From the NCBI RefSeq assembly GCF_020283565.1, contig NC_060059.1, forward strand, positions 5,587,501-5,651,500: 64,000 nt of DNA. Direction: 5' to 3'. Every line of letters begins with the position of its first letter. The first letter of the stretch is position 1. The DNA is from Trifolium pratense. Taxonomy: Eukaryota; Streptophyta; Magnoliopsida; Fabales; Fabaceae. This document shows positions 36,831-49,629 of this stretch, one piece after another. The notes below the pieces were generated by a model that made no database searches, was not told the DNA's origin, and was given only the letters and a program-made list of their open reading frames with translations. The translations under genes and the position numbers were made by a program.

Positions 36831-38424
36831 CTCTATTCTAAATATTTCTTTTTTTCTATTTTCCTCTCAAACGTAAGATTAATCTGACGGCAGGAACAGG
36901 AGACAGCGCGGCAGGATACAAAATGCACTCCTGGATCCGAATCCGATACAACTATATAAACCGCTAGTTTTAGGGGGGTGTATGTATAGGATCCTTTTTG
37001 GCTATGTCTTTTGTGATGTATAAGTTGTAAAAAAACATTTTAAGAAAAATTGAAAATCATTTTATAAAGTCAAGTTGTGGAATTTAAACTCGATATCTTT
37101 GATTAAAAAAGAGTCATGCAAATGTAGCTCAGTTGATAGCTGCTATAAATATTGTTAAAGTCAAGTAGTATAGTAGCTAGAAATTTTATCTTTAAAGTAG
37201 ATAAGTGAGATGACCGGAGTTTGAACTCGAGTCATCTGCATATATAATGCAATGTCGCTGTCAACTGAGATAAACTCACCTGATGAAAAAAATCTATTGA
37301 TGATCAAATTAAAAACATTTAATTTGAATTATATTTGGCTTCTATTGAGATTTTCTTTGACAAATTATGATCCTATTAAATATCAAACTGAAATATTAAA
37401 AAAATAAAATATATGGACATAAATATTAAAAATAGCCAAGGCATAATTTTTTTAAAAAAAATTGCTGAAATATTAGGTGTGCTCTACAATGAGTATTTTA
37501 AAATAATATTATCATATCATATAACTAAAATAGTACTAAATCTTGTCAAAAAAATTTCTTTCATATCATTTCTAATTTCATATAATTTCTAATTTGTAAA
37601 TATTATAGATAATAAACTATCATGTGTGTCAATTGGGGGAGAGGATTCTCTCCAATATATTATTATGTCCTGTAAAATCTCAGCCTCATATTGTATTATT
37701 ACTGCAATTTTAATTTTTCTTATTTGAAAAATGAATTATTGGATTTGGAACTGAACCTCCCGCAATTAAAATTTCACGGGAGATGATCCAATCCCGTCAA
37801 TTTGACTTAAAAAACGTGATGAATATAAATCAAAATATTTTAGAAAGATTTTTTGGCGACACCACACTGATACTCAACCTAATTCACTCAGACTTCCACT
37901 AGCACACTAGTTGGAAATTTAACAGACAAAATTAAAATCATGTAATGTTTTTTCTATAAGGTCTATTTTGGATTTTTGGACACCCAACTTAATTTGCAGC
38001 AGTGGTACTATTTTTATAATAATAGATAAAATAAATTATTTCTGTATAAGTTATAAAAAAAATCATAAACTATCTTCAAGAGCATATGGAAATAAGTTAA
38101 AAATTGTGAATGAACAAATGAACTATTTGTATGAGTTCTCTCAATAGTTTTATCAGTATCTCAAATGATGTCGGATTTAAGTAGGCATCTCATATTTCTA
38201 TGTATATGCGAAAGTTTGAAAATAAATATTCAAAGTCTACCTGCCTTGCCACATACCAAAAATAACTATTAGAGGATTTGGGAATGAAAAGTAGGTATGC
38301 CTAATCTTTATGAAAACAAATGGTACAGTTAAATAAAAAAAGTTGGCACTAATCCACTTAATATATCACAGCTAGAATACTATAAAATGGATTAACTCAA
38401 CACACATTATGAGAAATCAAAAAA
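36831..38424. other. Intergenic, with a SINE-like relic at about 37115-37290
   Basis: AT-rich. At 37124 'gtagctcagttgatagc' is A-box-like and at 37219 'gagtttgaactcgag' is B-box-like. The spacing is too long for one intact SINE, so it may be two overlapping relics. The region just before 38425 is the DUF688 promoter and leader. Confidence 0.4.
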
Positions 38425-39254
38425 ATGAATGAAAAACAAAGGAAGAAACATATTAGGGAACCACCTTCAATTCCTTTCATTTGGGAAACAAAACCAGGCA
38501 TTCCTATAAAAGATTGGAAACCAGTGGACACATCATTTTGTCAATTACCAAAAACTCCTCTCAAACAAATTGCATCGGTTCCCTTTGTTTGGGAGGAAAA
38601 GCCTGGAATACCCCTCCCTACAGCCATTTCATCCTCTCCAGCATCATCAGAGAGTGATAGTAGTATAAGTAGTTATGAAACTGGAAGATCAAGTTTAACT
38701 GGTTCTGCTTTTTTGGAATGTTTATTTCCTTTGTTTCCACCAAAGTCTGGTTTTCTTGAAAGGGATATTGGTTATACTGAAAAGGTAGGTTCAAGTTTAG
38801 TAGAACTAAATGACAATGATTTTGAGCTTGGAGATTATTATACTTTTGACTTGTCAAACAAGCAACCAACACTTGGAGAGCTTATTATGATGAGCAGAAG
38901 AAGAAGCTGTAGAAGAAAAGCAACTCAAATGAACAAATGGGATCCACCAAAGGTAACTCTTCTTTCTTATTTGATTTATTCTTACTTAACTAAACTAGTA
39001 TATTAATGACAATTTTACAACTGCGTCTGTCGTCTGAGACGATTTGAGCTTTGATCCTTGGAAAACGTAAATTTTGTTTAAGAGTCTTAGAATAAGGTAC
39101 GAAAGTATATTTCAATACCAACTTTTGCCTCAACAAATCCATGCAGAAAACCGCAAGAAAGAAAGTTTTTGGATGTTTCTCAACTTTAACAAGCAGCAGT
39201 ATGATTGAAGGAATGCTGAAGAGAAAGTACTATCCGAGGCTGAAACTACTCTAG
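38425..39254 (+). CDS. DUF688-family plant protein
   Basis: Function unknown. Two exons, 38425-38952 and 39147-39254, with a GT-AG junction in phase 0, giving 211 residues. The family hallmark is repeated: IPFIWETKPGIP (16-27) and VPFVWEEKPGIP (52-63). A Ser-rich stretch follows (SSSPASSESDSSISSYE), then LGELIMMSRRRSCRRK. Exon 2 encodes KTARKKVFGCFSTLTSSSMI and ends KRKYYPRLKLL. No signal peptide or membrane segment is evident, and the basic clusters could direct nuclear import (inference). A partial copy of exon 2 lies at 40534-40615. Confidence 0.8.
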
Positions 39255-39689
39255 GCAGCAAATTCACAAGATCTGCTGTAGATTAACCATCAAATGAATT
39301 CCTTTGTCGAGATTGCGCAACGAAGATTGTATAATAATTTGCTTTTGTCTTGTAATATAGTATCATATTTTCTTTAATATTGCTTATAGTTATACTTCAC
39401 CAGTGGAGGCATGTATACATATTTCCCAAAATTAAAACATCATTGGGAACAAGTGTTTCTTTCATATTCTGATTCTCACAAAATCAGTTTCCATTTCAAA
39501 CCTAGAAAGAATGATTCATCAAAAACAACACTAACTATAGATACCATAAATAATTTTTTAAGATAAAAGTAATTAAAGTAACTCAAAATGTAACATAATA
39601 TCAGGGTCACGTCAGACAACAAACACGCCTTCAATGTTAAATTTCAGTGCTATACATAATGTTGCATTAAGAGTTGACATACAAGGATT

Positions 39690-39962
39690 GCTGCAAGTTT
39701 CATAATTCATCAATTGCTGGAGATATCTCACCACCAAGCTAGGTTCAAGCTTGACAAATTCCTACACAAACATGTAAAAACATTAGAACCCAACTGAAAA
39801 AAAAAAAAAAGTTGCTAATAAGATAATAAGACAAGTGATGCAAATAAACTGAAGGATAAAAGACTCGCAGAGATACCATGGTTAGAGTAAGACTGGCATT
39901 GTCACAGTAGGCTCCACGCCATATGCATGAGCAGAAGTCATCTTGTGTCATTAATGCTTGTC
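39690..39962 (-). pseudogene. Broken copy of ERL exons 2-3
   Basis: The minus strand at 39962-39869 reads GQALMTQDDFCSCIWRGAYC then DNASLTLTMVSL. It matches ERL exon 2 (46610-46466) but with about 50 bases deleted between ALM and DDFCS, and the donor GT changed to GC. Bases 39761-39690 match exon 3 ('gaatttgtcaagcttgaacc') with stops. Flanking intron sequence is also similar to 46195-46360. It is a relic of a tandem ERL copy. Confidence 0.8.
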
Positions 39963-40010
39963 CTAATGTACTTGCCAAATATTCAAAAGTCATAAGCTTC
40001 ATAACCTCAA

Positions 40011-40063
40011 CCACACATTAATCTTGCCTCAAAAAAAAAAAAAAAAACCCACACATTAATCTT
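40011..40063. mobile_element. Minimal poly(A) retroposition footprint with 15-bp target duplication
   Basis: CCACACATTAATCTT occurs at 40011-40025 and again at 40049-40063, enclosing only GCCTC, an A17-18 run and a final C. This looks like a target-primed insertion cut down to its tail. Replication slippage cannot be excluded. Confidence 0.5.
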
Positions 40064-40533
40064 TTTTTTTTTTGTCTAGTCGAAGTGGTACCACCGTCAT
40101 CAAGGATTCTGTAAACAACAGAAAACCGAGAATTAACAATCTCGTTAAGGTCATGGTTTTCTACTATACTCGACAATTGATCAAGACGACAATAGTTCCA
40201 TTGCCTCTGATCATAGATGAGGTGGTTGTCTCTCGCATTGTAGTCCAAGAATTAGACAATCCTTCTAGACATGCGCGTCAATTCTGTAAAACGTTAAACT
40301 GTTGCAGTGATGGTTCATCATCATGGAGAGAAGTGGAAGAAAAAGGTATGAAAAATGTTGGAGAGCAGGAAAAAAAATAGTAGAGCGCAAAGAAAGTGAG
40401 ATATTTCCTTTTAAATTCTATTTTCACCCTCTAATTGTAATTAAATTGTCATGTTATTAACACTCTGCATGTGTATATGCACTTGCACAAAAGTAAATTA
40501 TATTAAAACAAGTTTTAGGATGATCCCTCATTG
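40064..40533. other. Sequence of unknown origin within the duplicated block
   Basis: Open frames exist on both strands; the minus frame contains LDQLSSIVENHDLNEIVNSR. I recognise no family. Confidence 0.3.
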
Positions 40534-40615
40534 TAGCAAGCTGCAGTATAATTGAAGATTTGAAGGAATGCTAAAGAGAAATTATTACCCTAGTCTTAAA
40601 CTAGACTAGGCTGCG
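40534..40615 (+). pseudogene. Relic copy of DUF688 exon 2
   Basis: 'agcaagctgcagtataattgaag' and 'ggaatgctaaagagaaattattaccctag' match exon 2 at 39180-39254, with small indels and premature stops. Exon 1 is absent. Confidence 0.75.
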
Positions 40616-41047
40616 AATATTCATATGAAAGTGGAACAACTATCAAAAGAAAAAATCTTGAATTAGGATATAACATAAACTGCATAAATGCTTAAAACCT
40701 TTTCATATAATTCTTATCTAACATAAGACATGAGGTGCCTGCTACTTAGTTACACCATGCAACCATATCATCGGTCACAATATCAGTGTCTATCCAAAAA
40801 ACTAAAACAAGGAATATTTATACTCAAACCTTTTGAGAATCTAATACCTAGGAATAAGTGCTTCTACAGCAAGCAACCTTAAACTTTCTTTCAGTTGTTT
40901 TAGACAACCCATTACCTATATGGCCATCCTATCTATTTCCTAAGGTTATATAATTAAGGAAATATCAAAACACAAAATAGAGTTTACTTTAACCCTACAC
41001 ATCAACTTTTGTCTATAACATGAATCCCAGTAGGAAAACACTATGAG

Positions 41048-44000
41048 TCAGTGGGAGCTCTTGGATATGACATCCCCAAAACGAACAAACCATTCAGCAT
41101 TTGGTGAACTGCTATCCTGCTGAGGTGGTAGTCCATCCAATTTTCGGTGTTGCTGTCCCTTCTCAACCACAAAAGGTGCATAGTCAAAACTCTTAGCAGC
41201 AGCAGCAGCAGTAGCGACAACTTTAACTTTACTTGGAGGTGCGGGAAGTAGTGAAATAAGCACCCTAGCTACTTCGTGCATGGTAGGTCTCTCGGAAGAG
41301 TTCTTTCTCGTGCAAAGCAGAGCAAGTTGAAAGGTTTTCTTGACATGAGCCAAATCAATGCAGGTAATGGAAACCTCTGGATCCACCGCCTCCATTACAG
41401 TGTTATTATCAGCCTTGGAAAGTATCTGAAAATCATATTAATCAGTCAAACAATTAAACAATAAAAATCAATCAGTTAATAATAATATATTCTACACATA
41501 ATAGATTCATGTATATATGAACCTAAAATTGATAATTAATAGTAATGTTATACACATACCAATTGATGCAAATTAGAATCATTGTCCACTGCCTTCTTCC
41601 CAGTAAGTAGCTCAAGCAGAACAATGCCAAAGCTATACACATCAGATTTTTCATTCAGCCTAGATGTTCGTGCATATTCAGGATCAATATAGCCAATAGT
41701 TCCAAGAACATAAGTTGAGGCGTGAGTTTTTGTGGCTGGGATGCATTTAGCGGTGCCAAAATCAGAGAGGTGAGCCTCGAAGTTCTCATCCAGCAAAATA
41801 TTTGAAGACTTAATGTCCCTGTGAACAATTCGAGGGTTGCAATCATGGTGAAGATATGCAAGTCCTTCAGCAGCTCCAACAGCAATCCTCATCCGTGTTT
41901 CCCAATCAAGTTTTACCTTTAGTGGACCTGCAACTCACAAGACAATTTAGGCACACAAAAGTAGCATTGCAGAAAATATTTTGAGTAAATCTAAAATCCT
42001 GAGTCAAAATTATAACAAATTATGAAAAAATTGACAGTTCTGTATACTTACCATGTAGAAGATCCCAAAGAGAACCATTTGCCATGTACTCATAGAAAAG
42101 GAGATTCCCGTAAGGAGTAAGTGCATAGCCATGCAAGGTGACAAGATTTCTATGTCTAATGCTGCCAATTGTTTCAAGTTCTGTTTCAAAATCCCTTATA
42201 TTGTGTGGATGCTGATTGTACAATCGCTTGACTGCAATCGGTCGGGAGTTTTTCAACACACACTTGTATACAGTACTAGAGGCACCACACCCTACGATAA
42301 ATTTCTCACTGAGATTCTCGGTGCTTCTCATTATATCATCCAAAGTATGTAATGCCAAATCCATATGAAGAATTACAAGTTTAGGAGGCACTGAAAAGAC
42401 ACAAATAACAAAGTTTGAGTGAGTAAAAAGGCTAGCAGTGTACTATCTAAGTAGCATTCTACCATCCATCCATACCTTGCACAGTCTTACTAGATCCTTT
42501 CATCAGCTGCTTCGATTGGATGGATCTATAGACAGCAATAGTTACCATAGCCAATAAAACGATGATACCAAGAGTGAGACATACAACTGCAACTTTAGAA
42601 AAAATCTCTGCAAAGAAAAAAAAATGGTGTTATATTTAAACTTGGTCACAATAAAATTAACATTTCAAGTGGGTTTAGATTCACAAACCTCTCGACTTTG
42701 GAACATAAGGACGACATATAGATCCTATCCAAGTTCCACATAATAAGGGATTTCCAATGAAGCTGCAAAATGTCACATTAAAAGTCATTTTAGACATAAA
42801 AGTTCTTAACCGTGACTGTGAGATGAAAAGGTTTCTCCGCATTACCTGTCAGCTGAGAACTGCGTGAAGTTCTTCGTAGATGGAACTATTCCAGTTAAGT
42901 TGTTATAAGATAAGTTCCTATAAGATGAAGGAAAATAAACATTAGCATGGGATCTACTTCAGAGAAAGCTCAAAACAGTATAACTGACAGGCATACTCAC
43001 ATGGAAGTAAGACTGAAACAATTGGTGAGCTGTTCCGGAATCTTCCCATGCAGGTCATTGTTGTTCAAAATCCTATATGCAGATAAAGTAATGGCAAATC
43101 AGTGACCATTGACCAGTAAGAGAAAACACAAAATATCAACTGCAAACACTTCACAATTAAACATACAGAGATGCAAGGTTCTGCAGCTGTCCAATTTCTG
43201 GAGGAATGTTGCCCGACAGATTGTTGAAGGACATATCACTAGAGGCATAATAAATCATAAGATAAAGTTAAACCACTAGGATCGAAAATCAACACAATGT
43301 TGAAATTATATCTTTCAAAACAGAAAATATCTACAACACTTACATAGTCTGTATACTTCTGAGATTTCCAAATTCAGCAGACAAGGGACCGTCAAGATGG
43401 TTATGACTCAAGTTCCTGCATTTAGGACATGTAATATCACTCAAATTCAGTAAAAAGAAACAAGGAAAATAAGATGACATTGTTAATTACAACTTTCATC
43501 TTACAGTGTCAAAAGATGCTCGAGATAACCAACTGAAGCTGGAACATTGCCTGAAAAATTATTGCTAGATAGGTCCCTGATTCACAATATAGTCAAATAT
43601 TAAAATTCAGCATATTCTAAAACTAATCGTGCTAAATACATGTTGTCATGAACTTACAGCGTATCAAGATTAATGATATGACCCAACTCAACCGGTATAT
43701 GCCCCTTGAAGTTGTTAGCAGAGAGGTTCCTAGAGATAACACAAATTTAATAATCTTACTAAGCAAGAAATCGACTACAAGTTATAATGAATTAACATAA
43801 AGTGTTTGCCAGAACGTACAAATAAGTCAAACTCTCAAGGTTACGAAAGCTTAACGGAATAGAACCGCTTAATTGATTGCCGTGCACATTACTGCCAAAA
43901 ATAACCAAATGAATTAGCAATATACAAAGGTATAAAAAAATAATAAAAATTAACTAAATACTAATCTACTTTGCTCAACAACTGCTGACTTGTTTTCCAA

Positions 44001-47000
44001 AATCTTACAACTGATTTAAGGCCGTGCATGAGCTTATGTTATGTGGAATAGATCCATCAAGACGATTATTGGCAAGATTCCTGAACATTGTATAAGAAGG
44101 AATTTAGCATCACACACTTACACCTAATACTTGTTATTAACAGTAACGAAATGTTTATAACTCACAATTCAAACAGATGTACAAGTTTGCCAAACTCATT
44201 AGGAATTTGCCCCACCAGTTGATTATCATTCAATTGCCTGGAAAAATTAAGCTTAGTAATCGTAACTTCATGCATAAAACAATGATACAGATGATAGTAC
44301 AAATTAAGATCAACTCACAGGTAGCTCAGTTTAGACATGTTGCCAAGCTCGGGAGGTATTGAACCAGTGAGCATGTTTCCATGAAGGTACCTACATAATT
44401 AAAAAGTTCAGAAAAGAAGCAATAACTATATAGAGCTAGTTATAATCACCGTAAAGTGACACTCACATCTTGCCGGTGTAAGACAGATTTCCTAGTATTG
44501 GAGGAATTGGTCCCACTAACTGATTCTCACTCAAATCCCTGCAACAATGAAGATCCAAAATAGTCAATCTCTAAACATTATAGTAAAGAAATGTAACTAC
44601 AACATTACAATAGCAATGATGAAATAATTAGATTACACTTACAAAATTGCTAGAGCTTGCATCAAACCAATCACTTCTGGTATCTTCCCAGTTAATCTAT
44701 TTCCTTGAAGTGACCTAGGAAGAAATCACAATAATAATTGATCGTTTATTTCCACATTCAATATAACAAAAATCGTCATTGTTCACTAAGAAAAGATCCC
44801 GCTTTGAGACTGTCAAAAAGAGATATTAGGAAAAGCATTAAGTTATTGTACTTACAAAGTAGCTACTTGAAGAAATCCAATGTTATAAGGAATCTCCCCA
44901 GTAATCTGATTATATGATATATCGCTGAAATTCAATGAGAAGATATACTAAGAACCAAGATAAAAAAATATCTTAAGAAAGGTTAATGATCATAAAGAAA
45001 ACAAAGCACTTGACATACAAGATTTCAAAACTTGTACAGTTGCCGATGCTTTCAGGTATAGTACCAGTCAAATTATTGTCTCTGACATCACTGAAAATTC
45101 ATGAAAAACATATCAGAATAACAAACATCAACACAGAAGTCTAGAAACAAAGTAGCTTCAAAGCAAAATCTCGATAGGGCAGGGCTTGATTACTCACAAG
45201 TACCACAAACCAGATAACTGGCAAATATCGGGAGATAAAATTCCTGTCAACATGTTCCCTCGCAATCCACTGCATCATTGTGCAAAACACATCAAAATAT
45301 TTTACAGAAAAATAATAATATTAAGAAAAATCCAAGTTATAATATTGCATATGATACAAATAAAAGGTACAACTTACAGGTATTGCAATACTTCATTCCA
45401 ATAGAGTAGCCTTGGTATCTCTCCTCTAAACTTATTTCGAGCAAGATCACTGTAAACATGACAAAAGAGTTGTTAAAAATGCTCCTGAGCAATTAAGACA
45501 ATAAAGAATAAAAACTTGTAAGTATTTAACAAATGACATTTCTATCAAGTTTGACTGTAACTAAGCATCACATACTTAGCTCGATTAAAAGAACATACCA
45601 ACAAAATGAAAACTTACAGAGTCTTAAGGTTTGGAATTTGGGATAAAGTAGAAGGAATAGGACCAGTCAACTGATTGTTCTTCAAATTCCTGCATTTACC
45701 ATTTTTAATTAAATTCAAATAAATCAAACAGCACAAAAGACTGAATTAAATATTAGAATTCAAGACTTACAAAAACTCAAGTTGCTTCAGCTTTGATATA
45801 GAGTAAGGTATATCACCATATAGCTGATTATCAGATAAATCCCTTCAAATTCAATTCATCAAGAATAGTAATGTGATTAGCATTTGATTAACAAAAGGGC
45901 AAGAAACACTCCAAAACATTAATAAGCAGTAATAAAGGAAACAAGACTAGTCTTACAGATGAACCAGTGCACCACAGTTTCCAATTTCATCCGGGATTTG
46001 ACCAGTTAACTTGTTCCCTTGCAAGTCGCTGACATTACCAAAAAATACATAAAGTTAATACAGTATAGTAGTATACAAATCAAATCAGCATTAACAAAAA
46101 AATGTGCATCTATAAATTATGAAGCACCAACAAATACACCGAACACGATACTAGTAATAATTTGAAAAAAAAAGTAACTACAAAAACGAACATAATGTGC
46201 CGGTGTCACATCGGACCCTAAACACATCTTCAATTTAAAGTATCAGTGCTACGTAGAATGATACAGTCAAAGGGTGACATACATGGACTGCAAGTTTCTT
46301 AAATCACCAACAGTTGGTGAAATCTCACCACCAAGATTCAAGCTTGACAAATTCCTACATAAACAAGAAAAAACATTATAATTAGAATTTCACATAAACC
46401 AAAAAATGATACTAATGAGAGAGTAAGACAAGTGATGGAAATAGTCTGAAGGATAAAAGACTCACAGAGATACCACAGTAAGAGCAACACTGACATTATC
46501 ACACAAAACACCACGCCATGAGCAGAAGTCATCATTGTGCACATCATCCCAGTCAAGCAGAACGTCAGCTATGTTGTTGAAGGAAGACTTCATTGCCATT
46601 AATGCTTGTCCTATTGCAGTAATAAAAAAAACTCAACAATAAAGACACTTCATAAGTAAGAGTAATAATCTATCTAATCTAAATCTCTAGATCTAAATAG
46701 GTTGTTAATTGTGTGTTAGTTTTAAGTGGTCTTTGTCGTTTCATCTACGGACAAAAAATCAGACCGTTAATAATGGATAAAAAATGAAAAAATATTTAGA
46801 AGTAAACCAAAAATTACATAGGAAAAGAATATTTTTCCAAAGAATAGATATTTTTATGTTATTTTTGATGAACTCCTCATATTAATTTGTACATGTGCCT
46901 GTGATAAATAATAATTAATATTCTCTAAAACTATTCACACATTGCATTTAATGATATCACTCCAAACCTGTGGAAGGACTGTTAGATCGAGGAGACACTC

Positions 47001-48710
47001 AGACACAAATCAAAATACTACTGTTTAAATTTGCTCAACTGTTATCAGCTTTTTTTTCATCAAAATAGTGACACTATTCATAGCAATGAAATTATTTTAA
47101 ACGATCTGACAAAGAAAATTGCTGAAATGTAATTAACATAAAATTACACAGATTATTGTAAATTTTAGCAATAAATAAAATTAGCTTAAATGATTTTATA
47201 CCATATTATAAATCAAAAATAAAAAATCATAGCAGAAAAATAGACTAAATTTTATTTACATGATTTTAATAATTACTACTCCGTGTTATTAGATTTTTGT
47301 ATCGAAGCTAAGTGATTCTACCAAAACCAACTTATAAAAGTATGAAAAGAGAGGTATCACTTTTTGTAAACTCATTTCACACATTCTCTATCCTTATCTT
47401 TATTATGGGACTTGGGTTTTTCCCAATTTAATAATTATAACTCACGAGAATTCCCAAGTTGCATCAACATTGGTACACTGCACTGCTCATAGAAAACAAC
47501 CATTCAAGCCACTACATTGGTCACTTGAAATAAATAGCATGTTTTCAAAAATGTTGAAGAGCTTAAAAGTCAGTACTAAAAAAGGTAATCATAATGGTAA
47601 CATAAATTTAAACATTAGAAAGAAATATACTTTGTCCACAAGTCGTAGCTCAACGGGCAAAAATGTCTAAATTGTTAGGCCGAACGCGGTGACCAGGGTT
47701 TGAACCCCGGCCCTCTCACTTATGAATGTGAGTTTATGATGGTTTGTCATTTTGTCCATGTATAAAAAAATAAAAATAAAAAAATAAATATACTCCTTGA
47801 ATAAGCTTGATTAGAAAAATAATATTATCAATTTTTTAATTCTAATACTAAGAAGCTACTCCTTTGATAAGTTTCTAAACAAACATGAAACTCTTATAGT
47901 AAAAAAAAAAAATTAAATAAACCCTTTTACAGTTTATACATAACTGAAGACACTAAAAAGTGGAATCTGAATATATTAGATCTTCAAGTATCTTATTCCT
48001 TCACCATAACAAAGAAAAAACCATAACAAAGGAAAAATGAACTATGCATCATCATAACCATGACAGAGAGAGTTCAACAATAAATAAATAAAATAACAAC
48101 ACACATGCTTATTCATTCCTACTCACGGGAAATACACTCATTATTTATTCCATCTCACAACACACAAAAAAAAAATCTAAACATGTTCCATTAAATCCAA
48201 CAAAACAAAACAAACAAAAAAAATTCATCTTTTAGCCGCCAACAAAAACATTAGGTAGTCGAAAGACAAAGAAAAAATAGAAAGAAAAAAGTAGAAAAAG
48301 CTTTGAACTTTATTGAAAAAAAGGTAAAAAAAAATCATAACAAAAACAGTTCAAAAACTGTTGCAATGTGTTTGAAAAGAAAGTGAACAAAAAGGAGAAT
48401 AGTTAACTTAACACTGTTTCAATCGTCTGGGAAAATCACAAAACATTGTATTGTTGTTTTTTAGTATCAAAACAAAAACAAGCAAGACAAAATTTTGATG
48501 GGTGAAATGAAGAAAGAAAAGAAAAAGAACTAAAGGGGTTACTCCAAATGATAGTAAAAAAACAAAGAAACACAAACCTTCTTGACTGAGTGAAAATGCA
48601 AATGGAGAAATCACCAACACCATGAAAACCATCAATGTCAAAGGGAACATGAAAAACCTCAACTTGTTCTTGCCAGAATAGTATAAAAGCAAGAATCCTT
48701 TTTCTTTCAT
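41048..48710 (-). CDS. ERL1: ERECTA-LIKE LRR receptor kinase (ERL1/ERL2-type)
   Basis: ERECTA-family plasma-membrane receptors perceive EPF/EPFL peptides, with TMM, in stomatal patterning and organ growth. I resolve 27 exons on the minus strand. Exon 1 is 48710-48578 and exon 2 46610-46466. Exons 3-9 (46354-46283 through 45090-45019) are each 72 nt; exon 10 is 44924-44856 (69 nt); exons 11-22 (44714-44643 through 42917-42846) are each 72 nt. Then follow 42762-42689, 42607-42476, 42390-42052, 41927-41560 and 41425-41048. Phases close to 1001 residues. Features: hydrophobic signal peptide (about 20-40), [13 protein letters not shown] cap, about 20 LRRs (93-571), TM helix (about 602-623) and kinase: [12 protein letters not shown]695, HRD 789-791, DFG 809-811. 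The kinase matches ERL1/2 better than ERECTA. Intron 1 (about 2 kb) holds a SINE. Confidence 0.96.
47632..47785 (+). mobile_element. tRNA-derived SINE in ERL intron 1, with target duplication
   Basis: A-box 'gtagctcaacgggc', B-box 'gggtttgaaccccgg', then 'ctctcacttatgaatgtgag' and an A/T-rich tail. Perfect 9-bp flanking repeats AAATATACT lie at 47623-47631 and 47786-47794. It is antisense to ERL. Confidence 0.82.
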
Positions 48711-48861
48711 TGTTATTGTTACAAAGACAAAGAAGACAAAAGTTGAAGACCAATATGAGAGAAAATGTAGCTGTTGCAAAGGTTGTTACAGAGTTCGAGA
48801 GAGAGAAATGTTATGAGAGAGAGAAGGTACAGGCGTTTGGCGTGAAGTGGAAGGTAAACAC

Positions 48862-48910
<49 letters not shown>

Positions 48911-49260
48911 TATGAAGAGAGAGAAAGAGGGAAACGGCGGTGAAGGGACGTTAGATGAGTGTCACTGTTTATACTGAGAGATGTGGCCGCCGTCATTTGT
49001 ACTCGCCGTTTCCCAGTGTTATTTATTTGACAGCTATCGCATCGGATTTTTGTGATTTTGAATCACGCTCTATTGCTCGCGTGCTTCAAATATTTTAATG
49101 AGTCTGATTCATTTCATGCCTTTATACGATTTTGACAGTCTCAATAAGCGCTACGAGAGCAGAGGGAGGGTGTTCAGTTTTTATCGTACAGTTACGGTGC
49201 TAGTAACGCTTGTCCTCCACGCGCGATTAATAGTAATAAGATAAGATTAATTGTGCAGTA
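48711..49260 (-). promoter_or_regulatory. ERL 5' leader and promoter region
   Basis: Non-coding DNA between the ERL ATG and the first upstream MITE. It contains a long GA/CT tract (48865-48909). On the gene strand the bases just upstream are CT-rich, consistent with a leader. No TATA box was assigned. Confidence 0.45.
48865..48909. repeat. (GA)n microsatellite in the ERL leader
   Basis: About 22 GA units, read as CT on the gene strand, roughly 155-200 bases upstream of the ERL ATG. Confidence 0.95.
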
Positions 49261-49271
49261 TTATCACAACT

Positions 49272-49622
49272 AAGGCTACGTTTGGAAACAGCCATAAACT
49301 AGCTTAGCTTATAAGTTCATTTGAGTGAACCTCTTAAGGTCAAATATTGACCTCATAGCTTATAGCTTATAAATTATAATTTATTTTTCAAGCGCTATTT
49401 CAATTTTCAAGTAGCTTATGAGTTTATAGTTTATAATTTATCCTATTTTCTTTCAATTTTACTCCTATCATTTTACTTGTAAAAAAATAAATATTAATTA
49501 AACATATCTTTTTTATGTCATTTCATACTTATAAGTTAGTTCAACCGTTAATTTTACCAAACACTACAAATTCAATTAGCGAGTTTATTCGCTATACGCT
49601 CATTTGTTATAAAACAGAGCCT
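49272..49622. mobile_element. MITE of the 'agcttataag' family
   Basis: Ends AAGGCTACGTTT and AAACAGAGCCT(A) are inverted. The interior carries 'agcttataagttcatttgag' and 'gagtttattcgctatacgctcatttg' in inverted relation. Target duplication unclear. Confidence 0.6.
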
Positions 49623-49629
49623 AAAAAAG

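Noticed and set aside
42131..42352. Plus-strand frame across ERL exon 25
   Set aside because: Antisense shadow of the kinase coding exon. The same applies to the frames at 41276-41464 and 44177-44362.
47632..47785. Possible tRNA gene
   Set aside because: A and B boxes are present but no cloverleaf forms, and it has an A-rich tail with target duplications, so it is a SINE. The same reasoning applies to 28497, 34940 and 58650.
48408..48577. Extension of ERL exon 1 as a longer open frame
   Set aside because: The donor at 48577 joins in phase to exon 2 ([10 protein letters not shown]). The read-through is intron.
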